Position numbers and translations under genes: made by a program
Part shown: positions 1-7,148 of the stretch, piece after piece
Numbering within the stretch: position 1 is the stretch's first letter
Layout of the letters: the number at the start of each line of letters is the position of its first letter
The notes under the pieces: generated by a model
The model's input: the letters and a program-made list of their open reading frames with translations, nothing else
Databases searched by the model: none
Told to the model about the DNA's origin: nothing
Assembly: GCA_030040475.1 (NCBI GenBank)
Contig: JASHTQ010000187.1
Coordinates: 1-15,123 of the forward strand
DNA length: 15,123 nucleotides
DNA from: Streptosporangiaceae bacterium
Lineage (GTDB): Bacteria > Actinomycetota > Actinomycetes > Streptosporangiales > Streptosporangiaceae
Reading direction: 5' to 3'

Positions 1-936
1 GTGTCCGGGGTGACCGGGTCGTTCTTCGTGATCTCGGTCAACGCCTGGATGAACCACCCGACCGGGTTCCGCCTGGTCGACGGGCGCGCGGTGGACGCGC
101 ACCCGTGGTCGGCGCTGTTCGCCAACCCGTTCTTCTACAGCGAGTACGTGCACATGTACTTCGCCGGGTACATCGTCTGCGGGTTCCTGATGGCCGGGGC
201 GTACGCGTGGGGGTTCCTGCGCGGGCGGCGCGGCAGGTACGAGCGGACCGCGCTCGGCATCTCGCTGTCCGCGGCGGCGGTCGCCTCGCCGATCCAGATC
301 GTGGTCGGCGACTGGGCGGCCAGGGACGTGGCGCAGTACCAGCCGGTCAAGCTGGCCGCGATGGAGGGGCTGGCGACGACCACCCGGGGCGCCGCGGAGC
401 ACCTGCTCGGCTGGTACAACGGGCACGCGGTCGTGTACGGGATCGAGATCCCGCGGCTGCTCTCGCTGCTCGCCTTCCACAACCCGAACGCCGTGGTCAA
501 GGGCCTGGACATCGTCCCGCTCGCCGACCAGCCGCCGGTCAACGTGGTCAGGTTCGCGTTCCAGACCATGGTCGGCATCGGCACGCTGCTCGGCCTGCTG
601 GGGCTGGTCTACCTGTACATCAGGCTGCGCCGGCGCCGGCTCCCCCAGGCCCGGTGGTTCTACTGGGCGGTGGTGGCGGCCGGGCCGCTGTCGGTGGTGG
701 CGCTGATCGCGGGCTGGATCACCACCGAGGTCGGCAGGCAGCCGTGGATCGTCTACGACGTGATGCGGGTCGACCAGGCCGTGACCGGGGCGCACGGCAT
801 CCCGGTCGGCTACGGCACGCTGTCGCTCGTCTACCTCGGCCTGGCCCTGGTGATGGTCTGGATCCTGCGCCGGTTCAGCCGGGTGCCGCTGGACGCCTTC
901 GACGAGGACGCGCCGGGGGCTCGCGATGCTGGCTGA
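1..936 (+). CDS. cydA: Cytochrome bd quinol oxidase subunit I (5' end outside window)
   Basis: This is the haem-bearing subunit of cytochrome bd, which oxidises membrane quinol and reduces O2 to water without pumping protons. The 311 visible residues match the part of CydA after the first helices. An NAWM motif lies at residues 14-17. H51 in a YVHMYFAGY context corresponds to the family's haem b558 histidine. K117 and E122 in KLAAMEG form the Q-loop quinol site, M190 in the TMVGIG motif is the second b558 ligand, and GRQPW lies at 245-249. Several hydrophobic helices are evident. The family is usually 450-520 residues, so roughly 130-150 N-terminal residues, including the high-spin haem histidine, lie left of the window. 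The GTG at base 1 is therefore almost certainly an internal codon. The residue two before the M190 ligand is Gln, where I recall Arg in E. coli. The 3' end overlaps cydB by 11 bp, indicating a cydAB operon. Confidence 0.96.
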   Translation: MSGVTGSFFVISVNAWMNHPTGFRLVDGRAVDAHPWSALFANPFFYSEYVHMYFAGYIVCGFLMAGAYAWGFLRGRRGRYERTALGISLSAAAVASPIQIVVGDWAARDVAQYQPVKLAAMEGLATTTRGAAEHLLGWYNGHAVVYGIEIPRLLSLLAFHNPNAVVKGLDIVPLADQPPVNVVRFAFQTMVGIGTLLGLLGLVYLYIRLRRRRLPQARWFYWAVVAAGPLSVVALIAGWITTEVGRQPWIVYDVMRVDQAVTGAHGIPVGYGTLSLVYLGLALVMVWILRRFSRVPLDAFDEDAPGARDAG

Positions 937-2218
937 CGTCCCGATGGTGTTCATCCTGGTCGGCATCACCGCGTACACCGTGCTGTCCGGCGCCGACTTC
1001 GGCGCGGGCCTGTGGACGCTGCTCCCCGGCGGCGGGCAGGCCGGGGTGGCCGCCACCCGCGAGCACACCAGGCACGCGATCGGGCCGGTCTGGGAGGCCA
1101 ACCACGTCTGGCTGATCTTCGTGCTGACCGTGGCCTGGACGTGCTACCCGGTGGCGTTCGGCTCGATCGTGTCCACGCTGTCGATCCCGCTGTTCATCGC
1201 GGCCGTCGGGATCATCTTCCGCGGCGCCATGTACGCCCTCCGTAGCCAGCTCGAGGCCGGCGGCCGCGGGGTGCGCGCGGTGGAGAACGTGTTCGCGCTG
1301 TCGTCTGTGCTGACGCCGTTCGCGCTCGCCACGGTCATCGGCGGGATCGCGACCGGCCGGGTGCCGGTCGGCAACGCGCGCGGCGACCTGATCACCTCCT
1401 GGCTGAACCCGGTCTCGGTCCTCGCGGGGGTACTCGCCGTAGCCTTCTCCGGGTACCTCGCCGCCGTCTACCTCGCCGCCGACGCCCGTCGTTTGGCCGA
1501 ACGGGCGGTGGTGCACGATTTCCGCGCCCGCGCCCTGGCCAGCGGCGTGCTCGCCGGGGCGCTCGCGCTGGCCGGTCTGTTCGTGGTCCGCGCCTCCGCG
1601 CCGCGGTACCTGTGGAACGGGCTGACCGGCGGCCTCGGGCTCGCGCTCGTGTGCGTGTGCGCGCTGGCCGGGGTGGTGACGATGGTGCTGGTGTGGGTTG
1701 GCCGGTTCGCGCTCGCCCGGGCCTCGGCCGCGCTCGCGGTCGCCGCGGTCATCACCGGCTGGGCCGCCGCGCAGGAGCCGCGGCTGCTGCCCGGGCTGAC
1801 CGTGGCGGCGGCCGCCGCGCCCCGCGCCACGCTGATCGCCACGATCATCGGCGTCGCCGTCGGCGCGCTCGTCCTCGTGCCCTCGCTGCTGCTGCTGTAC
1901 ACGCTGGTGCTGCGCGGGCGGCTGGATGCTGCCGGTGTCGCTGGTGCTGGAGAGGCCGCTGGTGCTGGAGAGGCCGCGGCGGGCTCGGCGCGGGGTTCCG
2001 GGGGGCGGCCGACCGGGGCGCGGGTCTCGCGGGCGCGGGTGGCTGGGGTGGCCGCGGTTGTGACGCTCGTCGCGGGGGTCGGGCTGCTGGTGTTCGGCGG
2101 GCCTGCCTGGGTGCACGGGCTGGGCGCGCTGTCGGCGCTTGCCTGCGCGGTGATCGTCTTCGGGCTGGCCGCGGGGCCGCCAGATGAGCCGGCCGGCGGG
2201 CCGCGCGAACGGGCGTGA
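926..2218 (+). CDS. cydB: Cytochrome bd quinol oxidase subunit II
   Basis: This is the partner subunit of CydA, needed to assemble the bd oxidase in the membrane. It begins with a GADFGAGLW helix, and the hallmark GPVWEANHVWLIF segment follows near residues 52-64. Eight or nine hydrophobic helices are visible. The ATG at 926 overlaps the end of cydA and has a GGGGG stretch just upstream; an in-frame ATG at 944 is a less likely start. At 430 residues it is longer than the usual 330-380. The extra length is a Gly/Ala/Arg-rich loop at about residues 330-375, between late helices, which holds two copies of AGAGEA. No cydD or cydC ABC exporter gene follows immediately, unlike in many actinobacteria, so those genes would have to be elsewhere. 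Identification is firm. Confidence 0.96.
   Translation: MLADVPMVFILVGITAYTVLSGADFGAGLWTLLPGGGQAGVAATREHTRHAIGPVWEANHVWLIFVLTVAWTCYPVAFGSIVSTLSIPLFIAAVGIIFRGAMYALRSQLEAGGRGVRAVENVFALSSVLTPFALATVIGGIATGRVPVGNARGDLITSWLNPVSVLAGVLAVAFSGYLAAVYLAADARRLAERAVVHDFRARALASGVLAGALALAGLFVVRASAPRYLWNGLTGGLGLALVCVCALAGVVTMVLVWVGRFALARASAALAVAAVITGWAAAQEPRLLPGLTVAAAAAPRATLIATIIGVAVGALVLVPSLLLLYTLVLRGRLDAAGVAGAGEAAGAGEAAAGSARGSGGRPTGARVSRARVAGVAAVVTLVAGVGLLVFGGPAWVHGLGALSALACAVIVFGLAAGPPDEPAGGPRERA
1940..1975 (+). repeat. 18-bp perfect tandem duplication inside cydB
   Basis: Two identical 18-bp units, GCTGGTGCTGGAGAGGCC, lie head to tail at 1940-1957 and 1958-1975. They encode AGAGEA twice in the cytoplasmic-type loop of CydB. 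The unit length keeps frame, so this looks like a recent slippage event in a tolerant linker. Confidence 0.9.
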
Positions 2219-2367
2219 GCCCCGGCATCGCTGCGGCAATGAAGTCGATCATGAGACTGAGCCGCGATCGGATCGAGATGTGGCGGTCGTAGGGGTTTGT
2301 GACGTCACGGCGTAATCTTGAGGTATCTGCCGGCTAGCGGGGCGCCGATGTTGCCTCGGATCGTGCT

Positions 2368-2374
2368 GCGGAGG
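2368..2374 (+). promoter_or_regulatory. Ribosome binding site of the L,D-transpeptidase
   Basis: GCGGAGG lies 7 nt before the ATG at 2382 and fixes that start. The 163-bp gap before it (2219-2381) also holds a perfect TGACGTCA palindrome at 2300-2307 and a TAATCT hexamer at 2313-2318. I cannot pair the hexamer with a well-spaced -35 box. I see no clear terminator for cydAB in this gap. Confidence 0.7.
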
Positions 2375-2381
2375 TTAACGG

Positions 2382-3113
2382 ATGCGTCGCCTGTGGATGT
2401 CTGTCCTGGTCATGCCCCTTGTCGCCGTCGTTGCACTGACGGCTGCCTCGTCCACCACGCCCGCGCACGCGGCCTCGTCGGTGCGCGCGGCCCCGGCCGC
2501 CCCGGCGAGGACGCTCACGCTCGGCATGCGCGGCGAGGCGGTCAAGCAGCTGCAGCGCCGGCTGGCCGCGCTCAAGTACTACCCGGGCCCGATCGACGGC
2601 AGCTTCGGCCTCGACACCGAGGAGGCCGTCTGGGCGTTCCAGGAGGTCCAGGGGCTGCCCGGCGAGGACTACGTGGACTCGGCGATGCAGAAGGCGCTGG
2701 CCAACCCCCGCGCGCCCAAGGTGCTCGTGCCGAAGGGCGGCGCCGACCGGATCGAGATCAACCTGGGCATCGAGGTCCTGGTCCTGTACAAGAACAACCA
2801 GGTCCAGCTGATCAGCCACGTCTCGACCGGCGGCGGCTACTACTACTGCTCGCCCGGCGGCGGCTGCGGTTACGCCATCACGCCGACGGGCGACTTCCAC
2901 ACCCTGTCCTTCGCCCCCGGCTGGGTCACGGTGCCGCTCGGCTACATGTACAACCCGGTGTTCTTCATCGGCACCGCGTACGCGATCCACGGCGACATCC
3001 CGGTGCCGCTGCAGCCGGTCTCGCACGGCTGCGTGCGGATCCCGATGGACATCGCCGCGTTCTTCCACACGCTGATCCAGATCCCCGGCGAGCCGGTGTA
3101 TATCCGGAGCTAG
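2382..3113 (+). CDS. Secreted L,D-transpeptidase (PG-binding domain + YkuD)
   Basis: This is a cell-wall enzyme that would form 3-3 cross-links or attach substrates to peptidoglycan using an active-site cysteine. Residues 1-30 form a signal peptide with a charged MRR start, a hydrophobic core and an AHA cleavage site. Residues about 45-100 are a PG_binding_1 domain (LGMRGEAVKQLQRRL, then IDGSFG and AVWAFQ). The YkuD catalytic domain follows from about 115 to the C-terminus. Its motif is visible: H203, then SHGCVR with H215 and catalytic C217. A glycine-rich CSPGGGC segment near residues 150-158 could form a disulfide or metal-binding loop. The 243-residue length is normal for this two-domain class. 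It stands alone between cydB and a convergent gene whose stop lies 11 bp away, so its link to the oxidase is only positional. Confidence 0.93.
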   Translation: MRRLWMSVLVMPLVAVVALTAASSTTPAHAASSVRAAPAAPARTLTLGMRGEAVKQLQRRLAALKYYPGPIDGSFGLDTEEAVWAFQEVQGLPGEDYVDSAMQKALANPRAPKVLVPKGGADRIEINLGIEVLVLYKNNQVQLISHVSTGGGYYYCSPGGGCGYAITPTGDFHTLSFAPGWVTVPLGYMYNPVFFIGTAYAIHGDIPVPLQPVSHGCVRIPMDIAAFFHTLIQIPGEPVYIRS

Positions 3114-3124
3114 CCGCCCGCCGC

Positions 3125-3601
3125 TCAGTCGCGCTCGGCGCCGTCTGGCCAGATGACGTGCACCGGGATGCCTCGCCTGCGGGCGTAGGCGACCACGTCG
3201 GCGGTGCCTCCGTAGCCGCGGCCCGCCCGGCCGTCCCAGGCCGCGTACAGCCTGTCGGCGTGGTCGATCATGAACTCGCCCGCGGCCATGTACGACCGTG
3301 CCGACGGGTCCCTGAACGGCATCCGGTGCACCCCGGCGGCCACGGCGAACAGCTCGTCGTAGCCGAGGCGCGCCGCCTCGGGCAGCACGTCGCGGTAGCG
3401 CTCGGCCGGGATCACCACCTCGAGCCGGCCGCCGACGGCGGTGATCGCGCGGGCGAATATCTGGTCCGCCCCGTCGGCCAGGCAGGACAGGCCGGTCAGG
3501 TCCGCCGCGTCCGCGGCGAGCGCGGCCCGGACCGTCCGGTCGACCAGCGACCCCGTCGCGGCGGTCAGCCCGCGATGGCCGCAGAAAGCCAGCCGTGGCA
3601 T
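3125..3601 (-). CDS. SLOG/Rossmann-like nucleotide-binding protein
   Basis: This 158-residue protein resembles the SLOG superfamily (the YpsA/DprA/LOG type of Rossmann-like fold), whose members bind nucleotides or nucleotide-derived ligands. It opens with a beta strand and glycine turn (MPRLAFCGHRGL). LSCLADGADQIFARA follows near residues 40-55, then a VVIPAERYRD segment, a conserved DHADRLYAAWDG stretch, and a final GIPVHVIWPDG strand. The ATG at 3601 is preceded on the minus strand by AGGAG (complement of 3607-3611) at 5-nt spacing. That site overlaps the TAG ending the frame of the upstream broken gene, so the two were probably translationally coupled. The reading frame is open further upstream, but that part has no protein-like composition. 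No enzymatic residue set lets me name a reaction. Confidence 0.75.
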   Translation of the reverse strand: MPRLAFCGHRGLTAATGSLVDRTVRAALAADAADLTGLSCLADGADQIFARAITAVGGRLEVVIPAERYRDVLPEAARLGYDELFAVAAGVHRMPFRDPSARSYMAAGEFMIDHADRLYAAWDGRAGRGYGGTADVVAYARRRGIPVHVIWPDGAERD

Positions 3602-3609
3602 CGGCACTC

Positions 3610-3920
3610 CTATTCGGGCGGTTCGGGCGGCTCGGGACCCGCCGGGTCGTAGTAGTGGGCGTACTGCCAGCGGCCCCGGCCACGAACCGGCCGGCCGGCT
3701 TGTAGTAGCCGAGGCCGTCGGCCAGCTGCGCCGGGGTGGCCTCGCGGACGTCGGCGTCCCAGCGGCGGGACCGGGCCAGCTCGGCGGCCGGGAACTCGCG
3801 GTGCCTCGCGGTCCTGGCGATGCGCTCGAGCACCGCAACCGACCGCCCGAAAAGCGCGCAGTGCAGCGCGGTGCTCAGCCCGAGCGCCCCGGCCCCGACC
3901 ACCACCACGTCGACGTCCAC
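3610..3920 (-). pseudogene. Frameshifted short ORF with FAD-type Rossmann N-terminus
   Basis: Reading starts at a GTG at 3920 and gives a classic dinucleotide-binding beta-alpha-beta unit (VDVVVVGAGALGLSTALHC, then SVAVLER), as at the N-terminus of FAD-dependent oxidoreductases. After about 33 residues the text stops resembling such an enzyme and runs through EFPAAELARSRRW and ATPAQLADGLGYYKPAGR. Between about 3695 and 3672 the coding sense moves to another frame, which reads RGRWQYAHYYDPAGPEPPE and ends at TAG 3612-3610, 8 bp before the next start codon. One missing base in the ccggccggccgg run would restore continuity. The full product would be only about 100 residues, far shorter than the 350-450 of an FAD oxidase, so this may be a deletion remnant fused to a small unknown protein. 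A sequencing error in the GC run is possible. Confidence 0.55.
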
Positions 3921-3942
3921 CAGGCCATTGTGCCTCGCCCGG

Positions 3943-4812
3943 CTACGGGACGGGCTGGGCCTGCTCCTGGGCCTGGTGGACCATGCTCAGCGAATGGGAC
4001 AGCTGGACGCAGCCGACGGCGATGGCGAGGACGGCCGCGATCTCCAGGACCAGCCACGGGCCGGTCCGCACGGTCTCGTTGAACAGCGTGACACCGTAGC
4101 ACGAGCTGATCAGCGCGTCGCCGAGGGTCAGCGGCGGCTGGACCGCGACGAGCATCCCGGCCTGCAGGCCGTTCTGCAGCAGGAACAGCGCCCCGACCCC
4201 GGCGGCCGCGGTCGCGTACAGCTGCCAGGAGGTGAAGAACGGCACGACGCCGCGGGACAGGTTCGACACCGCGGTCTTCAGCAGCGCGGCGGTCAGTGCG
4301 TAGCCGCAGGCCGCCGCCAGGCCGAGCGCGGCCGCCCGGACGTTGCCGCTGGCCCGGACGCCCACGCCGATGACCACGGCCTCGAAGCCGGCGGTGACGA
4401 TCAGCGCGGTCACCCAGACCGTGAGCGGCGCGTGCGTGCCGCCGCCCGACGGCGCGGCGGCGGCGAGCCCGCCGCCGAGGCTGACCGTGACCAGGCCCAC
4501 CGCCCACCAGGTCGCGGCCGGCAGCCGGCGGTGGTTCACCTTGCTGGCCACCAGCAGGGTGAACGGCAGCTCGATGATGAAGATGGGCTGCACGAGCGCC
4601 ACCGGGCCGGTGTCGAGCGCCGCGGCCTGGCAGACCGCCGCCAGGGTCACCATCGCGATGCCGGCCAGCCATACCTTGCGCCTGATCAGGTAGCCGAACA
4701 GCGACAGGTGCAGCGCCTTGTCGGCGGGCGCGGTCTGCGCGGCCATCCGCTGCAGCACCGACGCCGTGCCGTTGCATACGGACGTGAGCAGCGCGAACAA
4801 GACCGAGACCAC
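3943..4812 (-). CDS. DMT-superfamily (EamA-like) membrane transporter
   Basis: This 289-residue integral membrane protein has about ten hydrophobic helices arranged as two similar halves, as in drug/metabolite transporters of the EamA type. The first half carries LFALLTSVCNGTASVLQRMAA and the GPVALVQPIFIIELPFTLL helix. The second half carries the parallel stretch AGMLVAVQPPLTLGDALIS. A Gly/Pro-rich loop near residues 120-130 separates them. The chosen GTG at 4812 has AGGA (complement of 4820-4823) 7 nt upstream. Substrate cannot be told from sequence; members export amino acids, drugs or small metabolites. The stop is 22 bp before the start of the frameshifted ORF, so the three minus-strand genes may be co-transcribed. 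Confidence 0.85.
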   Translation of the reverse strand: MVSVLFALLTSVCNGTASVLQRMAAQTAPADKALHLSLFGYLIRRKVWLAGIAMVTLAAVCQAAALDTGPVALVQPIFIIELPFTLLVASKVNHRRLPAATWWAVGLVTVSLGGGLAAAAPSGGGTHAPLTVWVTALIVTAGFEAVVIGVGVRASGNVRAAALGLAAACGYALTAALLKTAVSNLSRGVVPFFTSWQLYATAAAGVGALFLLQNGLQAGMLVAVQPPLTLGDALISSCYGVTLFNETVRTGPWLVLEIAAVLAIAVGCVQLSHSLSMVHQAQEQAQPVP

Positions 4813-4879
4813 CGCGGCATCCTAGCGGTCCAGGCAGCCTGAACGGAACCTGAAAACGACTGGCGTCGCAAACTGGCCA

Positions 4880-4919
4880 GGCGCGAGAATGCGCCGTAGC
4901 GGCCGGCGCACGCCAGGCC
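4880..4919 (+). promoter_or_regulatory. Two hairpins in the leader of the ribosomal protection gene
   Basis: GGCGC (4880-4884) pairs with GCGCC (4891-4895) across a 6-nt loop. GGCCGGC (4901-4907) pairs with GCC-A-GGCC (4912-4919) around a GCAC loop with one bulged A. They sit just before the upstream ORF that precedes the ribosomal protection gene. Folded leaders of this kind accompany several inducible tetracycline-resistance genes, but in such GC-rich DNA they could arise by chance. No confident -35/-10 pair is visible in this 110-bp gap. Confidence 0.35.
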
Positions 4920-4945
4920 GGTGCGGTGATCCGAGGGAGTCAGCG

Positions 4946-5050
4946 ATGCGAGGAGCGTCCGTGTCCGTCGAAAAGCGTCTGTTGGCCTATTCGGAGGATG
5001 TGGCGCGTGGCTCGCGACCTGGTGAATCTGGGAATTCTCGCACATGTTGA
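4946..5050 (+). CDS. Possible leader peptide overlapping the ribosomal protection gene
   Basis: This is an ATG-initiated ORF of 34 codons. It has an excellent ribosome binding site, GAGGGAG (4933-4939), 6 nt upstream. It begins MRGASVSVEKRLLAYSED and stops with TGA at 5048-5050. It is in a different frame from the ribosomal protection gene and overlaps its first 44 bases. The GGAGG that serves the main gene (4993-4997) lies inside it. The geometry fits a leader whose translation, or stalling of a drug-bound ribosome on it, changes access to the main start. The peptide resembles nothing I know and could be a chance ORF. Confidence 0.4.
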   Translation: MRGASVSVEKRLLAYSEDVARGSRPGESGNSRTC

Positions 5051-6872
5051 CGCCGGCAAGACGACGCTGACGGAGCGGCTGCTCTATTGCGCCGGCGTGA
5101 TCGGCCGGCCCGGCAGCGTCGACGAGGGTACGACGCAGACCGACTCGCTGGCGCTTGAGCGGCAGCGCGGGATCACGATCAAGTCTGCGGTCGTCTCGTT
5201 CACCGTCGGCGACACCACCGTCAACCTGATCGACACGCCCGGCCACCCGGACTTCGTGGCCGAGGTGGAGCGCGCGCTCGGCGTGCTCGACGGCGCCGTG
5301 CTCGTGGTCTCGGCGGTCGAGGGCGTCCAGCCGCAGACGAGCATCCTGTGGCGGGCGCTGCAGCGCCTGGGAGTCCCGACGCTGTTCTTCGTGAACAAGA
5401 TCGACCGGGCCGGGGCCGGCTACCAGCGCCCGCTCGACGCCATCGCCGAGCGGCTGACGCCGGCGATCGTCCCGATGGGAACGGTGCGCGGCCTCGGCAC
5501 CCGGCAGGCCGCCGTCATCCCGGATGACGCGGCCGACCCCGCGGTCAGGTCGTGGCTGGCCGCGCAGGTCAGGGACGCGACCGCGGTCCCGGTGTACTTC
5601 GGCTCCGCGATCACGGGCGCGGGCGTGGCGGCGCTGCTGCACGAGCTCACCTGGCTGCTGCCGCCGGCCGCGCAGGACGCGGCCGGCCCGGTCTCCGGCC
5701 GCGTCTTCAAGGTGGAGCGCGGGCCCGCCGGTGACAAGGTCGCGTACGTCCGGGTGTTCTCCGGCACGATCGCGACCAGGGACCGCGTCCGGTTCGGCCG
5801 CGGCCGCGAGGGCAAGGTGACGGCGATCAGCGTCTTCGCCGACGGCACCGCGGCGCGCCGCGACGAGGTGGCGGCCGGCCAGATCGCCAGGCTGTCGGGC
5901 CTGGCGGACATCCGGGTCGGCGACATGATCGGGCTGGACCCCGACGACGCGGACCTGCATCACTTCGCGCCGCCGACGCTGGAGACCGCGATCGTGGCCC
6001 GCGATCCCCGCGACAAGCCGCGGCTGCACGCCGCGATCGCCGAACTCGCCGAGCAGGACCCGTTGATCAACGTCCGCCAGGACGACGTCCGGCAGGAGAT
6101 CTACGTCTCCCTCTACGGCGAGGTGCAAAAACAGGTGATCGAGGCCACCGTCGCCGCCGAGTACGGGATCCAGATCGGCTTCAGGGAAACCACGCCGATC
6201 TGCGTCGAGCGGCCCGTCCGCACCGGCACGGCCGAGGAGATCCTGCACGCGCCCGGCAACCCGTTCCTCGCCACGCTGGGGTTCCGCATCGACCCGGCGC
6301 CGGCGGGCGCCGGCGTCGCGTTCCGGCTCGACGTCGGCCACGAGTCCGTGCCGCTTTACATCTACAAGAACATGGCGAGCTTCGCCGCCGCGATGGAGCA
6401 GTACGTCGCGGACGCCCTGCGGCACGGCCTGTACGGCTGGCAGGTCACCGACTGCACGGTGTCGCTGATCAGGTCCCGGTACAGCGTTGCCGACGGTCCC
6501 CCGTCGGTCCGCGGGCCGCTCAGCGGCCCGCAGGACTTCCGCAAGCTCACCCCGGTTGTGGTCAGGGCGGCGCTGCGGCGGGCCGGCACGGTCGTCTGCG
6601 AGCCGGTGCACCGCTTCCGGCTGGACACCCCGGCCGATACGCTGCCCGTCCTGCTGCCGGTGCTGGCGAGGCTGCACGCGGTCCCCGTGGTAACCGCGAC
6701 CAAGGACGCCTGGTGCACCGTGGAGGGGGACATCCCGGTACGCAGGGTGCACGACCTGCGGCAGCAGATCCCGCCGCTGACCGGGGGCGAAGGCGTGATG
6801 GAATCGGCCTTCGACCGCTACGAGCCGGTCAGGGGGACGGGCTCACGTAGCTGCCGCGCTTGGCGACGGTGA
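5007..6872 (+). CDS. TetM/Otr(A)-family ribosomal protection GTPase
   Basis: This EF-G-like GTPase binds the ribosome and is expected to dislodge tetracycline-type drugs from the 30S subunit. From the chosen GTG the G-domain motifs are AHVDAGKT (12-19), RGITIKS, DTPGH (76-80) and NKID (130-133), with a GSA-type G5 motif further on. A beta-barrel domain II follows. EF-G-like domains III-V come next, including YIYKNMASFAAAMEQYV, the RYSVADG loop where TetM-type proteins contact the drug site, and a LTGGEGVMESAFDRY C-terminus. At 621 residues it is close to TetM (639) and Otr(A) (663). The GTG at 5007 is preferred because GGAGG (4993-4997) lies 9 nt before it and homologues start just ahead of NLGILAHVDAGK. 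An ATG at 4998 sits directly against that site. Longer starts add non-family sequence. Actinomycetes carry such genes as self-protection or intrinsic resistance. Actual drug resistance is inferred. The 3' end overlaps the convergent GntR gene by 44 bp. Confidence 0.92.
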   Translation: MARDLVNLGILAHVDAGKTTLTERLLYCAGVIGRPGSVDEGTTQTDSLALERQRGITIKSAVVSFTVGDTTVNLIDTPGHPDFVAEVERALGVLDGAVLVVSAVEGVQPQTSILWRALQRLGVPTLFFVNKIDRAGAGYQRPLDAIAERLTPAIVPMGTVRGLGTRQAAVIPDDAADPAVRSWLAAQVRDATAVPVYFGSAITGAGVAALLHELTWLLPPAAQDAAGPVSGRVFKVERGPAGDKVAYVRVFSGTIATRDRVRFGRGREGKVTAISVFADGTAARRDEVAAGQIARLSGLADIRVGDMIGLDPDDADLHHFAPPTLETAIVARDPRDKPRLHAAIAELAEQDPLINVRQDDVRQEIYVSLYGEVQKQVIEATVAAEYGIQIGFRETTPICVERPVRTGTAEEILHAPGNPFLATLGFRIDPAPAGAGVAFRLDVGHESVPLYIYKNMASFAAAMEQYVADALRHGLYGWQVTDCTVSLIRSRYSVADGPPSVRGPLSGPQDFRKLTPVVVRAALRRAGTVVCEPVHRFRLDTPADTLPVLLPVLARLHAVPVVTATKDAWCTVEGDIPVRRVHDLRQQIPPLTGGEGVMESAFDRYEPVRGTGSRSCRAWRR

Positions 6873-7074
6873 AGACCAGGCCGTCGTCGCGCAGGACCTG
6901 GATGGCGTGCAGCACGGTGTCCCGCCCGACGCCGTATTCCTTCTGCAGGGACTTGACAGAGGGCAACGGTCCCGAACGCCATTGGCCGGCCGTAATCCGC
7001 TCGGTGAGAATGCCCGCAAGCTGGCGATACGCCGGAATGGGCAAATTGGGATTAACCGTGTCAAGTTCGGCCAC
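6829..7074 (-). CDS. Minimal GntR-family winged-helix regulator
   Basis: This 81-residue DNA-binding protein is essentially just the GntR winged helix-turn-helix. The N-terminal PAYRQLAGILTERITAGQW helix is followed by LPSVKSLQKEYGVGRDTVLHA (helix-turn-helix) and VLRDDGLVFTVAKRGSYV (the wing). Usual GntR regulators add a 100-170-residue ligand-binding or dimerisation domain, and even the short YtrA type is about 120 residues, so no effector domain is visible. Start is GTG at 7074, with AAGG (complement of 7082-7085) 7 nt upstream. Its 3' end overlaps the ribosomal protection gene tail to tail. Upstream, in divergent orientation, lies a promoter-like region with repeats that is a natural candidate operator. 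Confidence 0.85.
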   Translation of the reverse strand: MAELDTVNPNLPIPAYRQLAGILTERITAGQWRSGPLPSVKSLQKEYGVGRDTVLHAIQVLRDDGLVFTVAKRGSYVSPSP

Positions 7075-7115
7075 CGCAACACCTTAGCAGACCAAATTCG
7101 ACCACGTCGTGCATC

Positions 7116-7144
7116 TGGACTGGTCTGATCTGATCTGTTATCGT
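7116..7144 (+). promoter_or_regulatory. Candidate promoter divergent from the GntR gene
   Basis: TGGACT (7116-7121) and TATCGT (7139-7144) are separated by exactly 17 nt and match the general actinobacterial TTGACA/TATAAT pattern at 4 of 6 positions each. Predicted transcription would start near 7150, at or beside an ATG (7149-7151). The spacer is built from CTGNN pentamers (7115-7139), which could be the binding site of the adjacent GntR protein. The 208-bp gap 7075-7282 holds no long ORF. Confidence 0.4.
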
Positions 7145-7148
7145 GATC

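Noticed and set aside
1..3. GTG at base 1 as the true start of cydA
   Set aside because: The protein begins in the middle of the family, missing the first helices and the first haem ligand, so the gene runs in from outside the window.
2300..2307. TGACGTCA palindrome upstream of the L,D-transpeptidase as a CRE/CRP-like operator
   Set aside because: An 8-bp palindrome can occur by chance. It has no spaced partner, and no matching promoter pair could be identified, so I mention it only in passing.
2318..3652. Long + strand ORF covering the L,D-transpeptidase region in another frame
   Set aside because: Its translation is Arg/Gly/Pro-rich without any domain. It is a frame shadow of the transpeptidase and of minus-strand genes.
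4926..5006. Longer N-terminus for the ribosomal protection protein
   Set aside because: The extra residues do not match the family, and the GGAGG site is correctly spaced only for GTG 5007.
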